Of a DNA stretch of 38,900 bases, positions 27,279-37,712 are shown one piece after another (positions within the stretch are counted from its first letter, which is position 1; the number at the start of each line of letters is the position of its first letter). The notes beneath the pieces were generated by a model that did not search any database, was not told the origin of the DNA, and saw nothing but the letters and a program-made list of their open reading frames with translations. Origin of the DNA: Bacillota bacterium. Its GTDB lineage: Bacteria; Bacillota_I; Bacilli_A; RF39; UBA660. Both the position numbers and the translations under genes were made by a program. Where the stretch lies: assembly GCA_015059155.1 (NCBI GenBank), contig SVAX01000010.1:1-38900 (forward strand). The letters are read 5' to 3'.

Positions 27279-28226
27279 CTAAAGATCTTTTATGTGTTCT
27301 ATTGATAATCCAGTTACTTTTGATATTATTTCTACATTAATATTTTCTTTTAACATATTTCGAGCAGTCTTTTCTATACCTTGTTCTATACCTTGTTCTA
27401 TACCTTGTTCTATACCTTTTTTCATTCCTTCCTGCATTCCTTCCTGCATTCCTTTTTGCATTCCTTTTTCCAGTCCTTCAGCCATTCCTCTTGCTAAACC
27501 TTCTTCTTGTGCTTCTTCTATCTGCGCAATTCTTACTACTCTTTCCATCTCTTGTTTATGCCATTCTGCATTATATGCTCCTAATATTTCATCTTCCTCA
27601 CTAAATTCTTCTACATTCTTCATTATCTCTTCCATACTCTTTTCTCCTTTTGTTAACTCCCTTAACTTAGTTATATCTTCTATTCCTATCATCCCTATAA
27701 ACCTATCTTTATAGTCTAAGTTGTTCGCACTCTCATTATAACACTTTTTTACATAATATGGAAGACTCACTCTTACTATTTCTATTTTATCTGTTAATTC
27801 TTCTTTTGTTTCTTTTTCTATTAACTTATATTTCATTATTGGCATTTCTTGTTTCCCTTCACAATCTATATTTATTTGTATATATCTGCTTAATTCATTA
27901 TATAAACTTCCTTTTTTTCTATCTTGACTTATTATCTTAAACATATAAAATAAATTCCTATTTATTAAATATTTATTTACATTTGTATTCATTTCTATTC
28001 CTATTTTTGTTCCATCTTCTATTTCTACTATCAAATCTACTATTGTTCCTTTATTATAATATGAACTACCTATTATTTCTGGATTTAGTATTGTTATTTT
28101 CTTTGGATCTATTTCTAATATACATTTTATTAGTTCTCTTAATGGCATTACGTTTTCTGGATCTCCAAATATTTTTTTAAACATTAAATCAAATTTTAAC
28201 GGAATTATTCTTTTTTCTTCAATCAT
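27279..28226 (-). CDS. Rpn/PD-(D/E)XK nuclease family transposase-like protein
   Basis: IIPLKFDLMFKKIFGDPEN...GTIVDLIVEIEDGTKIGIEMN catalytic region; repetitive EGMQKGMQEGMQEGMKKGIEQGIEQG tail. Confidence 0.88.
   Translation of the reverse strand: MIEEKRIIPLKFDLMFKKIFGDPENVMPLRELIKCILEIDPKKITILNPEIIGSSYYNKGTIVDLIVEIEDGTKIGIEMNTNVNKYLINRNLFYMFKIISQDRKKGSLYNELSRYIQINIDCEGKQEMPIMKYKLIEKETKEELTDKIEIVRVSLPYYVKKCYNESANNLDYKDRFIGMIGIEDITKLRELTKGEKSMEEIMKNVEEFSEEDEILGAYNAEWHKQEMERVVRIAQIEEAQEEGLARGMAEGLEKGMQKGMQEGMQEGMKKGIEQGIEQGIEQGIEKTARNMLKENINVEIISKVTGLSIEHIKDL
27375..27470 (-). repeat. 12-bp coding tandem repeats in the Rpn-like gene
   Basis: tataccttgttc x ~4 then cattccttcctg / cattcctttttg units. 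Confidence 0.9.
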
Positions 28227-28334
28227 ATTTCACCTCCTTTCACATATATCATTCTACATAACTTCTCTATTTCCTTTTTTTACTCCAAAAAAATTTAAAT
28301 ATATTTGATTTTTCATCATTTTTTCACAAAAAAA

Positions 28335-28354
28335 GACAAATCCTAGGATTTATC
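28335..28354. terminator. Bidirectional terminator
   Basis: GACAAATCCTAGGATTTATC flanked by A and T runs. Confidence 0.7.
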
Positions 28355-28426
28355 TTTTTTATTTTATATTTAATTACTGATTTTTTATACACTACTACAT
28401 ATATATTATAAAATTTAATGTGTTTT

Positions 28427-29875
28427 TTATTCCCTATAAGAAATATCATAATTACTTGGCCCTTTAATACATTTACCATCTATATCAAATCTAGATGAGT
28501 GACAAGGACAATCCCATGTTTTTTCTTCTTCATTAAATATTAAACTACATCCAAAATGTGGGCATTTATTATGTATGGTATGTTTAATACCATTTTCATC
28601 TTTGTATATAGCAAGATTTTTACCATTCTTATTTACAAATGTTATATTATCACTATACCAAGCTTTATTTTTATTAAGTTTAGGTCCAAGTAATGATTTT
28701 GTTTGACCTAATATTATAGAAGGTAATGCGATTAGATTAGACAAATTTATTCTATTTGGATTAAATGTTTCTACAAATTCATTTTCATTATTTAAAATCA
28801 TATCGCTTATTATTCTAGCAGCTAGTACTCCATTAGTCATTCCCCAAGTATTGTAACCTACTGCTATATACATATTATCCTTTAATCTGCCTATATAAGG
28901 CATATGATCAGGAGTCATTACATCTACATTAGAATAAGTCATTACTATATCATTATCTTTTAAATTAAATATTTCTTTTACGCGGGAAAAGTGGTGTTTA
29001 TCATTTTGTTTAATGCTTGTATTATGACTTTCTGATAAACTTATTTGATATGTATTTTTTCCATCTTGATAAAATCTACAAGAATAAGTAGGGCTATTAG
29101 AACTTATACAAGTAAACTCTCCATCTTTTTTTACTTTACTTATTACTATATAAGATTTTTCTATATGAGATCTTAAAGGTAAAAGGAATGGTAATATAAA
29201 ATATGGATAATGTGAAGCTAGTACTACTTTTTTAGCTTTTATATTATATTTTTTACTATGACAAATATAACAATCATCAACTTTTTCTATTTTTATTATT
29301 TTACTATTTTCATATATAGGCACATTTTTTTCTTTTAATATTTTATAAATACCATTTAAATATTTTATAGGATTAAATATGTATGTATCACTAACACAGT
29401 AAGATTTATATTGTGTTATTTTATTAGGTAATTCCTTTTCTTTTACTTCTATTTTATTTTTTCTTAAAAATTCTACTTCTTTTTCTAAAGGTTCTACTTC
29501 ACTTAATGTATTAGCAAATACATAAGAATCTACTCTTTTAAAATCACAATCAATATTATTAGTTTCTATTATTTCTTTTATATGATTTATAGCATATCTT
29601 TGTGATTTTAAATATTTAATAGCACTTTGTTCATCTCTAATATTTTTTATTTTTGTATATATTCTTTCTTGAAAATAATTTATTTTAGCAGTTGTATTTA
29701 AAGTTACCCCATGACCTATTAAATTCGCATCTACCACACATATATTTTTATCTTTTAGATAGTATGCAGTAGTCATACCAGTAATACCTGCTCCTATGAT
29801 TAATATATCAGTTTCAATATCTTTATTTAATTCTTGTATTTCTCTTTTTATTTCTTTTTTATTCCATATACTCAT
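28427..29875 (-). CDS. FAD-dependent (DAO-like) oxidoreductase with C-terminal Rieske [2Fe-2S] domain
   Basis: DILIIGAGITGMTTAYYLKD; CPHFGCSLIFNEEEKTWDCPCHSSRFDIDGKCIKGP. Confidence 0.92.
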   Translation of the reverse strand: MSIWNKKEIKREIQELNKDIETDILIIGAGITGMTTAYYLKDKNICVVDANLIGHGVTLNTTAKINYFQERIYTKIKNIRDEQSAIKYLKSQRYAINHIKEIIETNNIDCDFKRVDSYVFANTLSEVEPLEKEVEFLRKNKIEVKEKELPNKITQYKSYCVSDTYIFNPIKYLNGIYKILKEKNVPIYENSKIIKIEKVDDCYICHSKKYNIKAKKVVLASHYPYFILPFLLPLRSHIEKSYIVISKVKKDGEFTCISSNSPTYSCRFYQDGKNTYQISLSESHNTSIKQNDKHHFSRVKEIFNLKDNDIVMTYSNVDVMTPDHMPYIGRLKDNMYIAVGYNTWGMTNGVLAARIISDMILNNENEFVETFNPNRINLSNLIALPSIILGQTKSLLGPKLNKNKAWYSDNITFVNKNGKNLAIYKDENGIKHTIHNKCPHFGCSLIFNEEEKTWDCPCHSSRFDIDGKCIKGPSNYDISYRE

Positions 29876-29936
29876 ATTATTCACCAATATTAGTATTTAT
29901 TTTATTTAAAATTATATACAAAAAAGATTTAAATAC

Positions 29937-30263
29937 TTAAGCATTTAAATCCATAAATTCTTGATTTAGTGTCTGATATTTAGCATCAAGTTTTTGTTGT
30001 TCTACTTTTTCTATTGTATACCAGCCTTTTTTAAACATTAATTCATATACTTCTCTTTGTAAGTTTGTATACTCATCAAACATAATTTTATATTCATTAT
30101 ATAAATTTTCATTACTTACTTCTGTTAAAACTACTGAATAATTCTTTACCATTTCTTTTAAGCAACTTAAAAGAGAGTTCATATAATCTTTATCGTTAAT
30201 GCTTGTTCCTTTTGGTACTTCTGTTTTTGGATTACTAATGTTATTATTCATTGTTACCTCCAT
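29937..30263 (-). CDS. CotF-like spore coat protein
   Basis: NDKDYMNSLLSCLKEMVKNYSVVLTEVSNENLYNEYKIMFDEYTNLQREVYELMFKKGWYTIE. Confidence 0.8.
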   Translation of the reverse strand: MEVTMNNNISNPKTEVPKGTSINDKDYMNSLLSCLKEMVKNYSVVLTEVSNENLYNEYKIMFDEYTNLQREVYELMFKKGWYTIEKVEQQKLDAKYQTLNQEFMDLNA

Positions 30264-30501
30264 TATTTATAATATTTAAAACTTTAGTCATATTACTATG
30301 AAATACATTTGAAGCTTTTTGTAGCATCAGACTAAGTTCTTCGTCACTAACTGAATTAGCTGCATTTAAACTTGTTTTATAAGCTCCATAATTCCAATTA
30401 AACATATCGCTTAAATAATCTAAATCTTTACTACTTATAATATTAGGTACTCTACTATATGTTTCTTGCATAATTTTCTCCTCCCTTTTTATATTGAACA
30501 A
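30244..30501 (-). CDS. CotF-related spore coat protein, small
   Basis: Upstream of and overlapping the CotF-like gene; PNIISSKDLDYLSDMFNWNYGAYKTSLNAAN. Confidence 0.65.
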   Translation of the reverse strand: MFNIKREEKIMQETYSRVPNIISSKDLDYLSDMFNWNYGAYKTSLNAANSVSDEELSLMLQKASNVFHSNMTKVLNIINNGGNNE

Positions 30502-30525
30502 AAAGAAAAAAAGTTATACAACTTT

Positions 30526-31470
30526 TTATCCTTTATAAAGACCACCATTTATATGCATAGTCTGTCCTGTTACATATGAGGAGTCGTTACTTGCAAGATA
30601 TACAAATAAAGGTGCGATTTCATAAGTTTGGCCTGCTCTTTTCATAGGAGCATCTGCACCAAGTGTTGGAATTTTTTCAGCTTCCCAACAAGCAGGTTGA
30701 AGAGCTGTCCAAAAGTATCCAGGTGCAACTGCGTTTACTCTTATATTTTTATCTGCTAAATTAGTTGAAAGAGCTCTTGTAAATCCAATTATTGCACCTT
30801 TACTAGTTACATAGTCAATTAATTCTGGTTCACCGTAGAAAGTTGTAACTGAACTTACATTAATTATAGATGCTCCAGGGCACATATATTTTAATGCTCT
30901 TTTAGTCAAATAGAATATAGAATAAATATTTATTTTCATAGTGACATCAAACTGTTCGTCACTGATATCTAGTAGACTCTTTGTTTGAAATTGTACACCA
31001 GCATTATTAACAAGTATATCTATTTTTCCAAAACATTTTATTGTTTCTTCCACTACATAATCGCAAAAATTAGGATCTTTTATATCTCCTGCTAAAAGAA
31101 GACATGTTCCGCCTAATCTTTCAATGTATTCTTTTGTTTCATTAGCATCTATATGTTCATTATAATAAGGTAAAACCACTTTGGCACCTTCTTTTACATA
31201 CGCTATTGCTACCGCTCTACCAATTCCTGAATCTCCACCTGTTATGATTGCAACTTTATCTTTTAATTTTCCTGATCCTACATAATTAGGATTATCAAAT
31301 ATAGGTCTAGGATTCATTAAATATTCCATACCAGGTTGTTCACATTGACATTGAGGCGGAAATTGCACTTTAAACTCAGTACACTTTAATCCATTACCAC
31401 ACTCATCTACATACTTTAATCCATAATCATCTTTACCATTATTATTTGAATAATAAAACTTATAATCCAT
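30526..31470 (-). CDS. SDR family oxidoreductase
   Basis: KLKDKVAIITGGDSGIGRAVAIAYVKEGA, DILVNNAGVQFQ, YVTSKGAIIGFTRAL, GQTMHINGG. Confidence 0.93.
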   Translation of the reverse strand: MDYKFYYSNNNGKDDYGLKYVDECGNGLKCTEFKVQFPPQCQCEQPGMEYLMNPRPIFDNPNYVGSGKLKDKVAIITGGDSGIGRAVAIAYVKEGAKVVLPYYNEHIDANETKEYIERLGGTCLLLAGDIKDPNFCDYVVEETIKCFGKIDILVNNAGVQFQTKSLLDISDEQFDVTMKINIYSIFYLTKRALKYMCPGASIINVSSVTTFYGEPELIDYVTSKGAIIGFTRALSTNLADKNIRVNAVAPGYFWTALQPACWEAEKIPTLGADAPMKRAGQTYEIAPLFVYLASNDSSYVTGQTMHINGGLYKG

Positions 31471-31523
31471 AAAATCACTCCCATACAAGTATATTCAAAT
31501 AAAAAAATAATAAGCTTAGCTTA

Positions 31524-31961
31524 TTATAAAAATGATTTTAATTTTTCTACTGCAGTTTCTTGTACTTCCACATATTTTTCTACTAATTTATTTACTTCTT
31601 CATTGGTATCCTTATGATTCAATAATCTTCTTCCTTCGATGATACCCATATTAGTTCCTTGAAGTAAGAGTTCTGCAATTTTAGATGTACTAGAATCCAT
31701 AAATGTTTTCATTTCTATTCCATACCAAGTCATAATTTTATTCATAGCATTTGTTTTATGTGGTTCTTCATCACTATATTCAGGATAAATCTTATTTATT
31801 GCTTCTGATATTTCCTTATATTCTCTATATTGTCTGTTTAATTCTTGCTTTAAGGCTTCATCTTCTACTTTATCCATTATAAAGTGAATAGCATCTCTTC
31901 CCATACATGCTCCCTTACTTAATTCATCTAATACATTTACTTCATTTTCATTTTTACTCAT
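31524..31961 (-). CDS. Four-helix bundle (DUF2383/ferritin-like) protein
   Basis: LDELSKGACMGRDAIHFIMDKVEDEALKQELNRQYREYKEI; all-helical; start MSKNEN with GGAGGG RBS. Confidence 0.6.
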   Translation of the reverse strand: MSKNENEVNVLDELSKGACMGRDAIHFIMDKVEDEALKQELNRQYREYKEISEAINKIYPEYSDEEPHKTNAMNKIMTWYGIEMKTFMDSSTSKIAELLLQGTNMGIIEGRRLLNHKDTNEEVNKLVEKYVEVQETAVEKLKSFL

Positions 31962-32026
31962 GTTATCCCTCCAATAATATATTGATTTAATAATAGATTT
32001 TTTATACAAAAAAGAATAGAAAATTT

Positions 32027-32821
32027 CTATTCTTTAGCTTTTTTTGTTAAAAATTTACCTGCTATATTATATTTATCTTTGTTCATAATATATAAATAGC
32101 CAAACACACTAAATATTAAAGCACCTACAAAATTAACTATTAAATCTTTCATAGTGTCATTTAGCCCAATATCTAAATAGCCATCTAATTTAATTAATTC
32201 TTCATTATTCTTATCATACAAAACTGTTTTATCTATATCTTTTATATTTATAACATTATTATCAAATTCAGGATCTAAAACAACTGTATTTATATTATAA
32301 ATATATTCATCTTTTTGCATATCCAAATTAAATAAATTATCCATTCCATATTCAAAGAACTCCCAAAATATTCCTATAGTCATAGAAAAACAGAATGCAA
32401 AAATTGAAACAAACAATGGAGATAATTTAAATGATTCAATATTTTCATTTAATAAATAAATAAGAGAAAAGCCTATACTAGCACATAAAAATCCGTTTAT
32501 TGTATGAAGTATATTATCAAAATTAGCAAATATTCCATAAAAATTATTAATTTCACCTAATATTTCTGCAGAAAATATAAACAACAATATAATTATTTCC
32601 AAAACACTTGGAAAATCTATTTTAAATGTTCTTTCTACAAACGCTGGCAACAAGAACAAAATTAACGACAAAATACATAATAATGCATTTTGATAATTTC
32701 CATTTATAAGTTCCCTTACCAAACAAAGAATAACTAATACTCTGAGTGTTAAATAAACAAAGAAAGTTTTTTTATCTGCTTTATTTACTGCTTTCTTTAA
32801 TCGTTTTAATATTTTTTTCAT
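32027..32821 (-). CDS. Multi-pass membrane protein
   Basis: Several TM helices; FDNILHTINGFLCASIGFSLIYLLN, FWEFFEYGMDNLF motifs. Confidence 0.65.
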   Translation of the reverse strand: MKKILKRLKKAVNKADKKTFFVYLTLRVLVILCLVRELINGNYQNALLCILSLILFLLPAFVERTFKIDFPSVLEIIILLFIFSAEILGEINNFYGIFANFDNILHTINGFLCASIGFSLIYLLNENIESFKLSPLFVSIFAFCFSMTIGIFWEFFEYGMDNLFNLDMQKDEYIYNINTVVLDPEFDNNVINIKDIDKTVLYDKNNEELIKLDGYLDIGLNDTMKDLIVNFVGALIFSVFGYLYIMNKDKYNIAGKFLTKKAKE

Positions 32822-35447
32822 TTACCTCTCCACTTTTATTTTTATATTTTATTTTTTTATAAATCTCTAACACTAGTAAAACTATAAGTGATAATGGGAA
32901 TAAAAGTACTAAATCTATTAAAGGTACTGAAACGGTGTTTAAAAATTTAGATAAGAATGGTACCTCCATTACTATAATTTGTAAAAGTATAGAGAAAAAC
33001 ACACCCGCAACAATTAATTTGTTTGTTCTTAATGGCACACTAAATGCAGATTTTTTCTCACTTCTACAATTAAATACATGAACATTTTGAATAAATACCA
33101 TAAGCGCCATAATATAACCACGAGACATTCTAATATGACTAGTATTTTTAATTAAACAGAACCAAACAACAAACACAATTATTCCGATAGTTAATCCTGA
33201 AACAATTATTTCGTGAAATAAGTTTTTATCGAATAATGGTTCTTTAGGATTTCTTGGTTTTTCTTTCATTATTCCTTTTTCTGCATTTTCAAAAGATAAA
33301 GCAAAATCTTGAATACCATCTGTTACTACATTAAGCCATAAAAGTTGTATAGCAACTAACGGCATAGGTAAATTAAATACTATTGATAAACAAAAGAATA
33401 ATACTTCAGCAAGTCCACAAGATATTAAGAAAAGAATAATTTTTCGAATGTTAGCATAGGCAATTCTTCCTTCTTTAACCCCTGCGACTATTGATTTAAA
33501 GTTATCATCAATCACTATCATGTTTGCAGTTTCACGTGCTATATCAGTGCCACTACCCATAGCAATTCCAATATTAGCTGCTTTAAGTGCTGGAGCATCA
33601 TTTACTCCATCTCCTGTAACAGCTACAAACTCACCTTGTCGTTTTAATGATTCTACTATTTCTAATTTTTGTAAAGGTGTTACCCTTGTAAATATACATT
33701 TTGATTTTACAAACTTATCAAATTCAGTTTCATCTTTGAATAAATATTCATCAACTTCTTTACCTGTTGTAACATCTGAATAATTGTCTGTTAATTTTAA
33801 TTCTTTAGCTATTGAGAATGCAGTTAAAGGATGATCTCCTGTAATCATTAATACTTTTATTCCAGCTGTCCTACATTCATCTATAGAAGCAACTACTTCT
33901 TTTCTAATTGGATCAATAAATCCAACCATTCCCATAAACGTTAAATCTTTTATATCGTGTTCACAATAATTATTCTTTCTTTTTACTTTACCATTAGCAA
34001 TAGCAATTACTCTATAACCATCGCTAGCTAATTTCTCATTTTGTACCTCTAATAAATTAGAATTTATTTTTTCATCTACTAAATTAATACTACTACAAAA
34101 TTCTTTTACTTTTTCTAAAGAACCTTTAACAGTACAATAAACTTCATTATCCATTTCATAGAATACTGCTGAATATTTGTTTTCTGACTCATAAGGTATT
34201 AATTCTAATGTTTTTATTTTATGAGTATTAACACCTAGCTTCTCACCTAATATTAAAAATGCAATATCGATAGAATCTCCTACTCTTTTATTATTATCAA
34301 TACTTGCTTCATTATTAAGCACCCCATATAATCCAATTTCTTTAGCATATTCTAAATTTTTACCTTTTACTTCACCGACAGTGTTGTAACCTACACCAGT
34401 TATTTCATATTCTTGATTATTAGGAAGTAATATTTTTTTAGCAGTTTGCTCATTTACTGTAAGTGTTCCTGTTTTATCACTAGCAATTACTGTACAACTG
34501 CCAAGTGATTCTACAGATTTTAATTTTCTTACAATTACATTTTTCTTAGCCATTTTATTAGAAGCTATTGTAAGGGCCATAGTAAGAGCAAGAGGTAATC
34601 CTTCTGGCATTGCTGATACAGCAAGAGCTACTACCGATATAAATATGGCATTTGGCTCTTCTCCTTTATATATTAATAAAATTGTAATTATTAAAGCAAT
34701 TACTAATATCAATGAACTAATTTGTTTTGAAAACTTTTCTACTCTTATTGTTAGGGGAGATTTTTCTTCTTTAGTATTATTAATACTATCAGCAATCTTT
34801 CCTATTTCTGTATATAAACCAATAGCAACTACTATTGCTTTGGTCCTACCTTTTACTACATTCGTACCAGCAAATAGCATATTTTCTTGATCTGTTATTT
34901 GGGCATTTTCAGTATTTATAATCTTACTATGCTTATTTACTTGTATACTTTCTCCAGTAAGAATTGATTCATCAACCATAAGATTATGAGCTTCTACTAT
35001 TCTCATATCTGCTGATATTTTATCACCAGATTCAAGTATTACATAATCTCCTATTGTTAAATCTTCAGAATCTATTTGGACAACTTCACCATCTCTTATT
35101 ACTTTAGTTTTAACTGTAACTAGTTTTTCTAAAGCTTCAGCAGTATTATTTGCTTTATTTTCTTGATATGTCCCCATAATTAAATCTATTAATACTATAA
35201 ATATAATAGCACAAGCATCCATAATTTCATTAGCGATAAAAGAAACTATTATAGCTACTATAAGCAATAATACTATAGGATCTTTAAGTTCATTAAAAAA
35301 TATTTTAAAAACACTATCTTTTTTCTTTTTTGGCAAAGTGTTTTTACCATATTTGTCTAATCTCTTTTTCGCTTCTTTATCAGTTAAGCCATCTATACTT
35401 GTTTCTAATTCGTGTTCTATATCTTCTATTTTTTTATTATAAAACAT
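32781..35447 (-). CDS. P-type (Ca2+/Mn2+-type) cation-transporting ATPase
   Basis: VIASDKTGTLTVNEQ, ILTGESIQVNK, MITGDHPLTA, AVTGDGVNDAPALKAANIGIAMG. Confidence 0.96.
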   Translation of the reverse strand: MFYNKKIEDIEHELETSIDGLTDKEAKKRLDKYGKNTLPKKKKDSVFKIFFNELKDPIVLLLIVAIIVSFIANEIMDACAIIFIVLIDLIMGTYQENKANNTAEALEKLVTVKTKVIRDGEVVQIDSEDLTIGDYVILESGDKISADMRIVEAHNLMVDESILTGESIQVNKHSKIINTENAQITDQENMLFAGTNVVKGRTKAIVVAIGLYTEIGKIADSINNTKEEKSPLTIRVEKFSKQISSLILVIALIITILLIYKGEEPNAIFISVVALAVSAMPEGLPLALTMALTIASNKMAKKNVIVRKLKSVESLGSCTVIASDKTGTLTVNEQTAKKILLPNNQEYEITGVGYNTVGEVKGKNLEYAKEIGLYGVLNNEASIDNNKRVGDSIDIAFLILGEKLGVNTHKIKTLELIPYESENKYSAVFYEMDNEVYCTVKGSLEKVKEFCSSINLVDEKINSNLLEVQNEKLASDGYRVIAIANGKVKRKNNYCEHDIKDLTFMGMVGFIDPIRKEVVASIDECRTAGIKVLMITGDHPLTAFSIAKELKLTDNYSDVTTGKEVDEYLFKDETEFDKFVKSKCIFTRVTPLQKLEIVESLKRQGEFVAVTGDGVNDAPALKAANIGIAMGSGTDIARETANMIVIDDNFKSIVAGVKEGRIAYANIRKIILFLISCGLAEVLFFCLSIVFNLPMPLVAIQLLWLNVVTDGIQDFALSFENAEKGIMKEKPRNPKEPLFDKNLFHEIIVSGLTIGIIVFVVWFCLIKNTSHIRMSRGYIMALMVFIQNVHVFNCRSEKKSAFSVPLRTNKLIVAGVFFSILLQIIVMEVPFLSKFLNTVSVPLIDLVLLFPLSLIVLLVLEIYKKIKYKNKSGEVNEKNIKTIKESSK

Positions 35448-35472
35448 TTATACCACCCTTCCTAAAATAAAA

Positions 35473-35499
35473 AGACTCTCTACTATAGTAGATAAGTCT
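35473..35499 (-). terminator. Riboswitch-associated intrinsic terminator
   Basis: Minus strand AGACTTATCTACTATAGTAGAGAGTCT followed by TTTTTATTTT. Confidence 0.75.
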
Positions 35500-35577
35500 C
35501 GTTAATTAAAATAAAGCCAGATAAAATATCGAGTATGTTGACCTTATTACATGGGTATGCTAACTACTCCCTCATCT
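35490..35577 (-). promoter_or_regulatory. yybP-ykoY (manganese) riboswitch
   Basis: Minus strand AGATGAGGGAGTAGTTAGCATACCCATGTAATAAGGTCAACATACTCG...TCTGGCTTTATTTTAATTAACGAGACTTATCT; upstream of the P-type ATPase. Confidence 0.88.
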
Positions 35578-35641
35578 ATTATAATTATAACATACCTATT
35601 ATTTTTGGACAAGTATTAAAATCCAAATAGAACTTACAAAT

Positions 35642-36073
35642 TTATCTTATTTTTTTATTTTCACTTTCATACTCTGAATCAACATAATCATCATATAAAG
35701 ATAAAGGTTCTGTCCCAAATCCAAATCCATCATCTTCAAATGTTCCTGTATTCCATTTATTATGATTATGTCCACCATAAAATTTATCAGTTTTAAATCC
35801 AATTCTATTCATTTCTATATAAAGATTTTCATCAAAATCTGCACTATCGGCATCACATTTTTTAATTAACTCCGAAATTAAAACAGCTATTTCTGATTCA
35901 TTGCTTTTTGAAAGTTCTGGTGGCATTTTGATTAATCCACACATAAATAACTTTAACAATAAATATTCAGCTTCTTTAGATAATACTCCTAAAGAATCAC
36001 CTAATAATAAAATATTTTTATCAAGTAAACCATACTTTCCTAATAAATCTTTTACTATAATTTCTTTTTTCAT
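35642..36073 (-). CDS. Hypothetical protein
   Basis: 143-aa ORF between tRNA-Gln and the riboswitch; no recognised motif. Confidence 0.6.
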   Translation of the reverse strand: MKKEIIVKDLLGKYGLLDKNILLLGDSLGVLSKEAEYLLLKLFMCGLIKMPPELSKSNESEIAVLISELIKKCDADSADFDENLYIEMNRIGFKTDKFYGGHNHNKWNTGTFEDDGFGFGTEPLSLYDDYVDSEYESENKKIR

Positions 36074-36124
36074 TTTTTACCTCCAAATACATTCAATAAC
36101 AATATATATTTTTTTAATATATAT

Positions 36125-36199
36125 TGGTTGCCCCAGAAAGATTCGAACTTTCGCATAATGGAGTCAGAGTCCACTGCCTTACCGCTTGGCCATGGGGCA
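36125..36199 (-). tRNA. tRNA-Gln (CTG anticodon)
   Basis: TGCCCCATGGCCAAGCGGTAAGGCAGTGGACTCTGACTCCATTATGCGAAAGTTCGAATCTTTCTGGGGCAACCA. Confidence 0.92.
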
Positions 36200-36273
36200 A
36201 TTTGAATAATCATATTATACTATATATAAATTAAATATTCAAATTATTCATAAATTTTTAATATTAAAAATAT

Positions 36274-36771
36274 TTATCTATTTTGTTCTAAATATTTACA
36301 AACTTTAACAAAACAAGAAATCTGGTCTTCATTTAATTCATTAATATCAACCATATGTTTTAATTCATCAATAGAAAACCATCTAACTTCAGATAATTCT
36401 TCTTCTTGTATGCTTATATCATTTAAATCAATATCTTTATTTATAAAATACATTTTATAGCAATCCTTACCATCACATCCTGAATCATACTCAATAAAAT
36501 TTTCATTAGAAAAATCTAACCCTAATTCTTCTCTTACTTCAGAAATTATTCCTTCTAATGGTGTTTCTCCTGATTTTGGATGACCACCTGTTACTCCCCA
36601 ATCTCCACCTTTTGATTTTACTCTTTTTTGCATTAAAAACTTTCCTTCAGAATTTCTTATTACAACCATAACTACCATTGGATAATAACCTTCTGGAATC
36701 ATATCTCCTTTTCGATAAGTTTTATCAGTTTTTTGACTATTAAAATCATACAAATCTCTCAATTCAGCCAT
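36274..36771 (-). CDS. NUDIX hydrolase
   Basis: GGHPKSGETPLEGIISEVREELGL Nudix box. Confidence 0.9.
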   Translation of the reverse strand: MAELRDLYDFNSQKTDKTYRKGDMIPEGYYPMVVMVVIRNSEGKFLMQKRVKSKGGDWGVTGGHPKSGETPLEGIISEVREELGLDFSNENFIEYDSGCDGKDCYKMYFINKDIDLNDISIQEEELSEVRWFSIDELKHMVDINELNEDQISCFVKVCKYLEQNR

Positions 36772-36890
36772 ACTATTACCTACTTTCAAAATGATTATAT
36801 CATATTTATTCAATTATTTGAAAATTTTTATTAAATTAATAATATATAAATTTAATACTTCATACACAAATATAGTATTGTTATAAAAAA

Positions 36891-36910
36891 ACAATTAGAA
36901 TTCTAACTGT
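36891..36910. terminator. Terminator hairpin
   Basis: ACAATTAGAATTCTAACTGT flanked by A and T tracts. Confidence 0.6.
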
Positions 36911-36956
36911 TTTTGATTTTATAAAATTACTATAAAGTAAAAGAAATATTAATTTT

Positions 36957-37445
36957 CTACTCATTTTTTAATTCATCTCTAAGTTTCATCCATAATTTAC
37001 CTAATTGATTCTCTCCATCTCTATTAGGTCCCCATCCCCAAAAAGAATCTTTTGGAGAATCTTCAACTATTATGTAATCTTCTGTTTGCAATAATTTTTT
37101 CTTTACATAAGGATTTTGTTCTATCTTTAATCTTAATAATTCCTCCATAATACCTAATTTAACCTCATTCCAATCCGATCTTTGTTTATCTCGATTGGAA
37201 TATGCTATTCTTTGTGCTTCATCTGCTGAATGAGAGTTTTTTATCTTTTCAACTAATTCTTCATCACTTCCCATAAAACTAGCTGCTTGATATGCTTCTT
37301 CAAGTGATGCATATAGATATCCGTTCCATTCAACTTTAAAAGAAGAAAAATTATCTAAAGGATAAAATTCCCTAGGATAAAAACCTATCACATCGTTCAT
37401 TTTTTCTGCAAGCCATGTATCTCTATATTGTTCTAACTTAATCAT
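36957..37445 (-). CDS. NADAR (YbiA-like) family protein
   Basis: FYPREFYPLDNFSSFKVEWNGYLYASLEEAYQAASF...LLQTEDYIIVEDSPKDSFWGWGPNRDGENQLGKLWMKLRDEL. Confidence 0.9.
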   Translation of the reverse strand: MIKLEQYRDTWLAEKMNDVIGFYPREFYPLDNFSSFKVEWNGYLYASLEEAYQAASFMGSDEELVEKIKNSHSADEAQRIAYSNRDKQRSDWNEVKLGIMEELLRLKIEQNPYVKKKLLQTEDYIIVEDSPKDSFWGWGPNRDGENQLGKLWMKLRDELKNE

Positions 37446-37712
37446 ATAATCACTCCATTCTGCATTAATTATATCACACTTTCTTAATATAAGCGAGAAG
37501 TCGATTTATTTTTATTGGGCTTATCACACGCCACACATATGCGTTCACGAATATACAAAGAAAAAAAACATATAAAATGGTTTTCAGATTCGTAAATGGT
37601 GACCGGTACGGGAATGTAAATTGCTATTTTTAAAAAATCGTTGAAAATAAAGGGTAAACGCCATATTTAGTTAAAAAGCAAGAGATTTCGTGTTACTGTT
37701 TTATCATTTTTT

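Noticed and set aside
27375-27470. Tandem repeat as CRISPR or VNTR promoter
   Set aside because: In-frame coding repeat within the Rpn-like gene.
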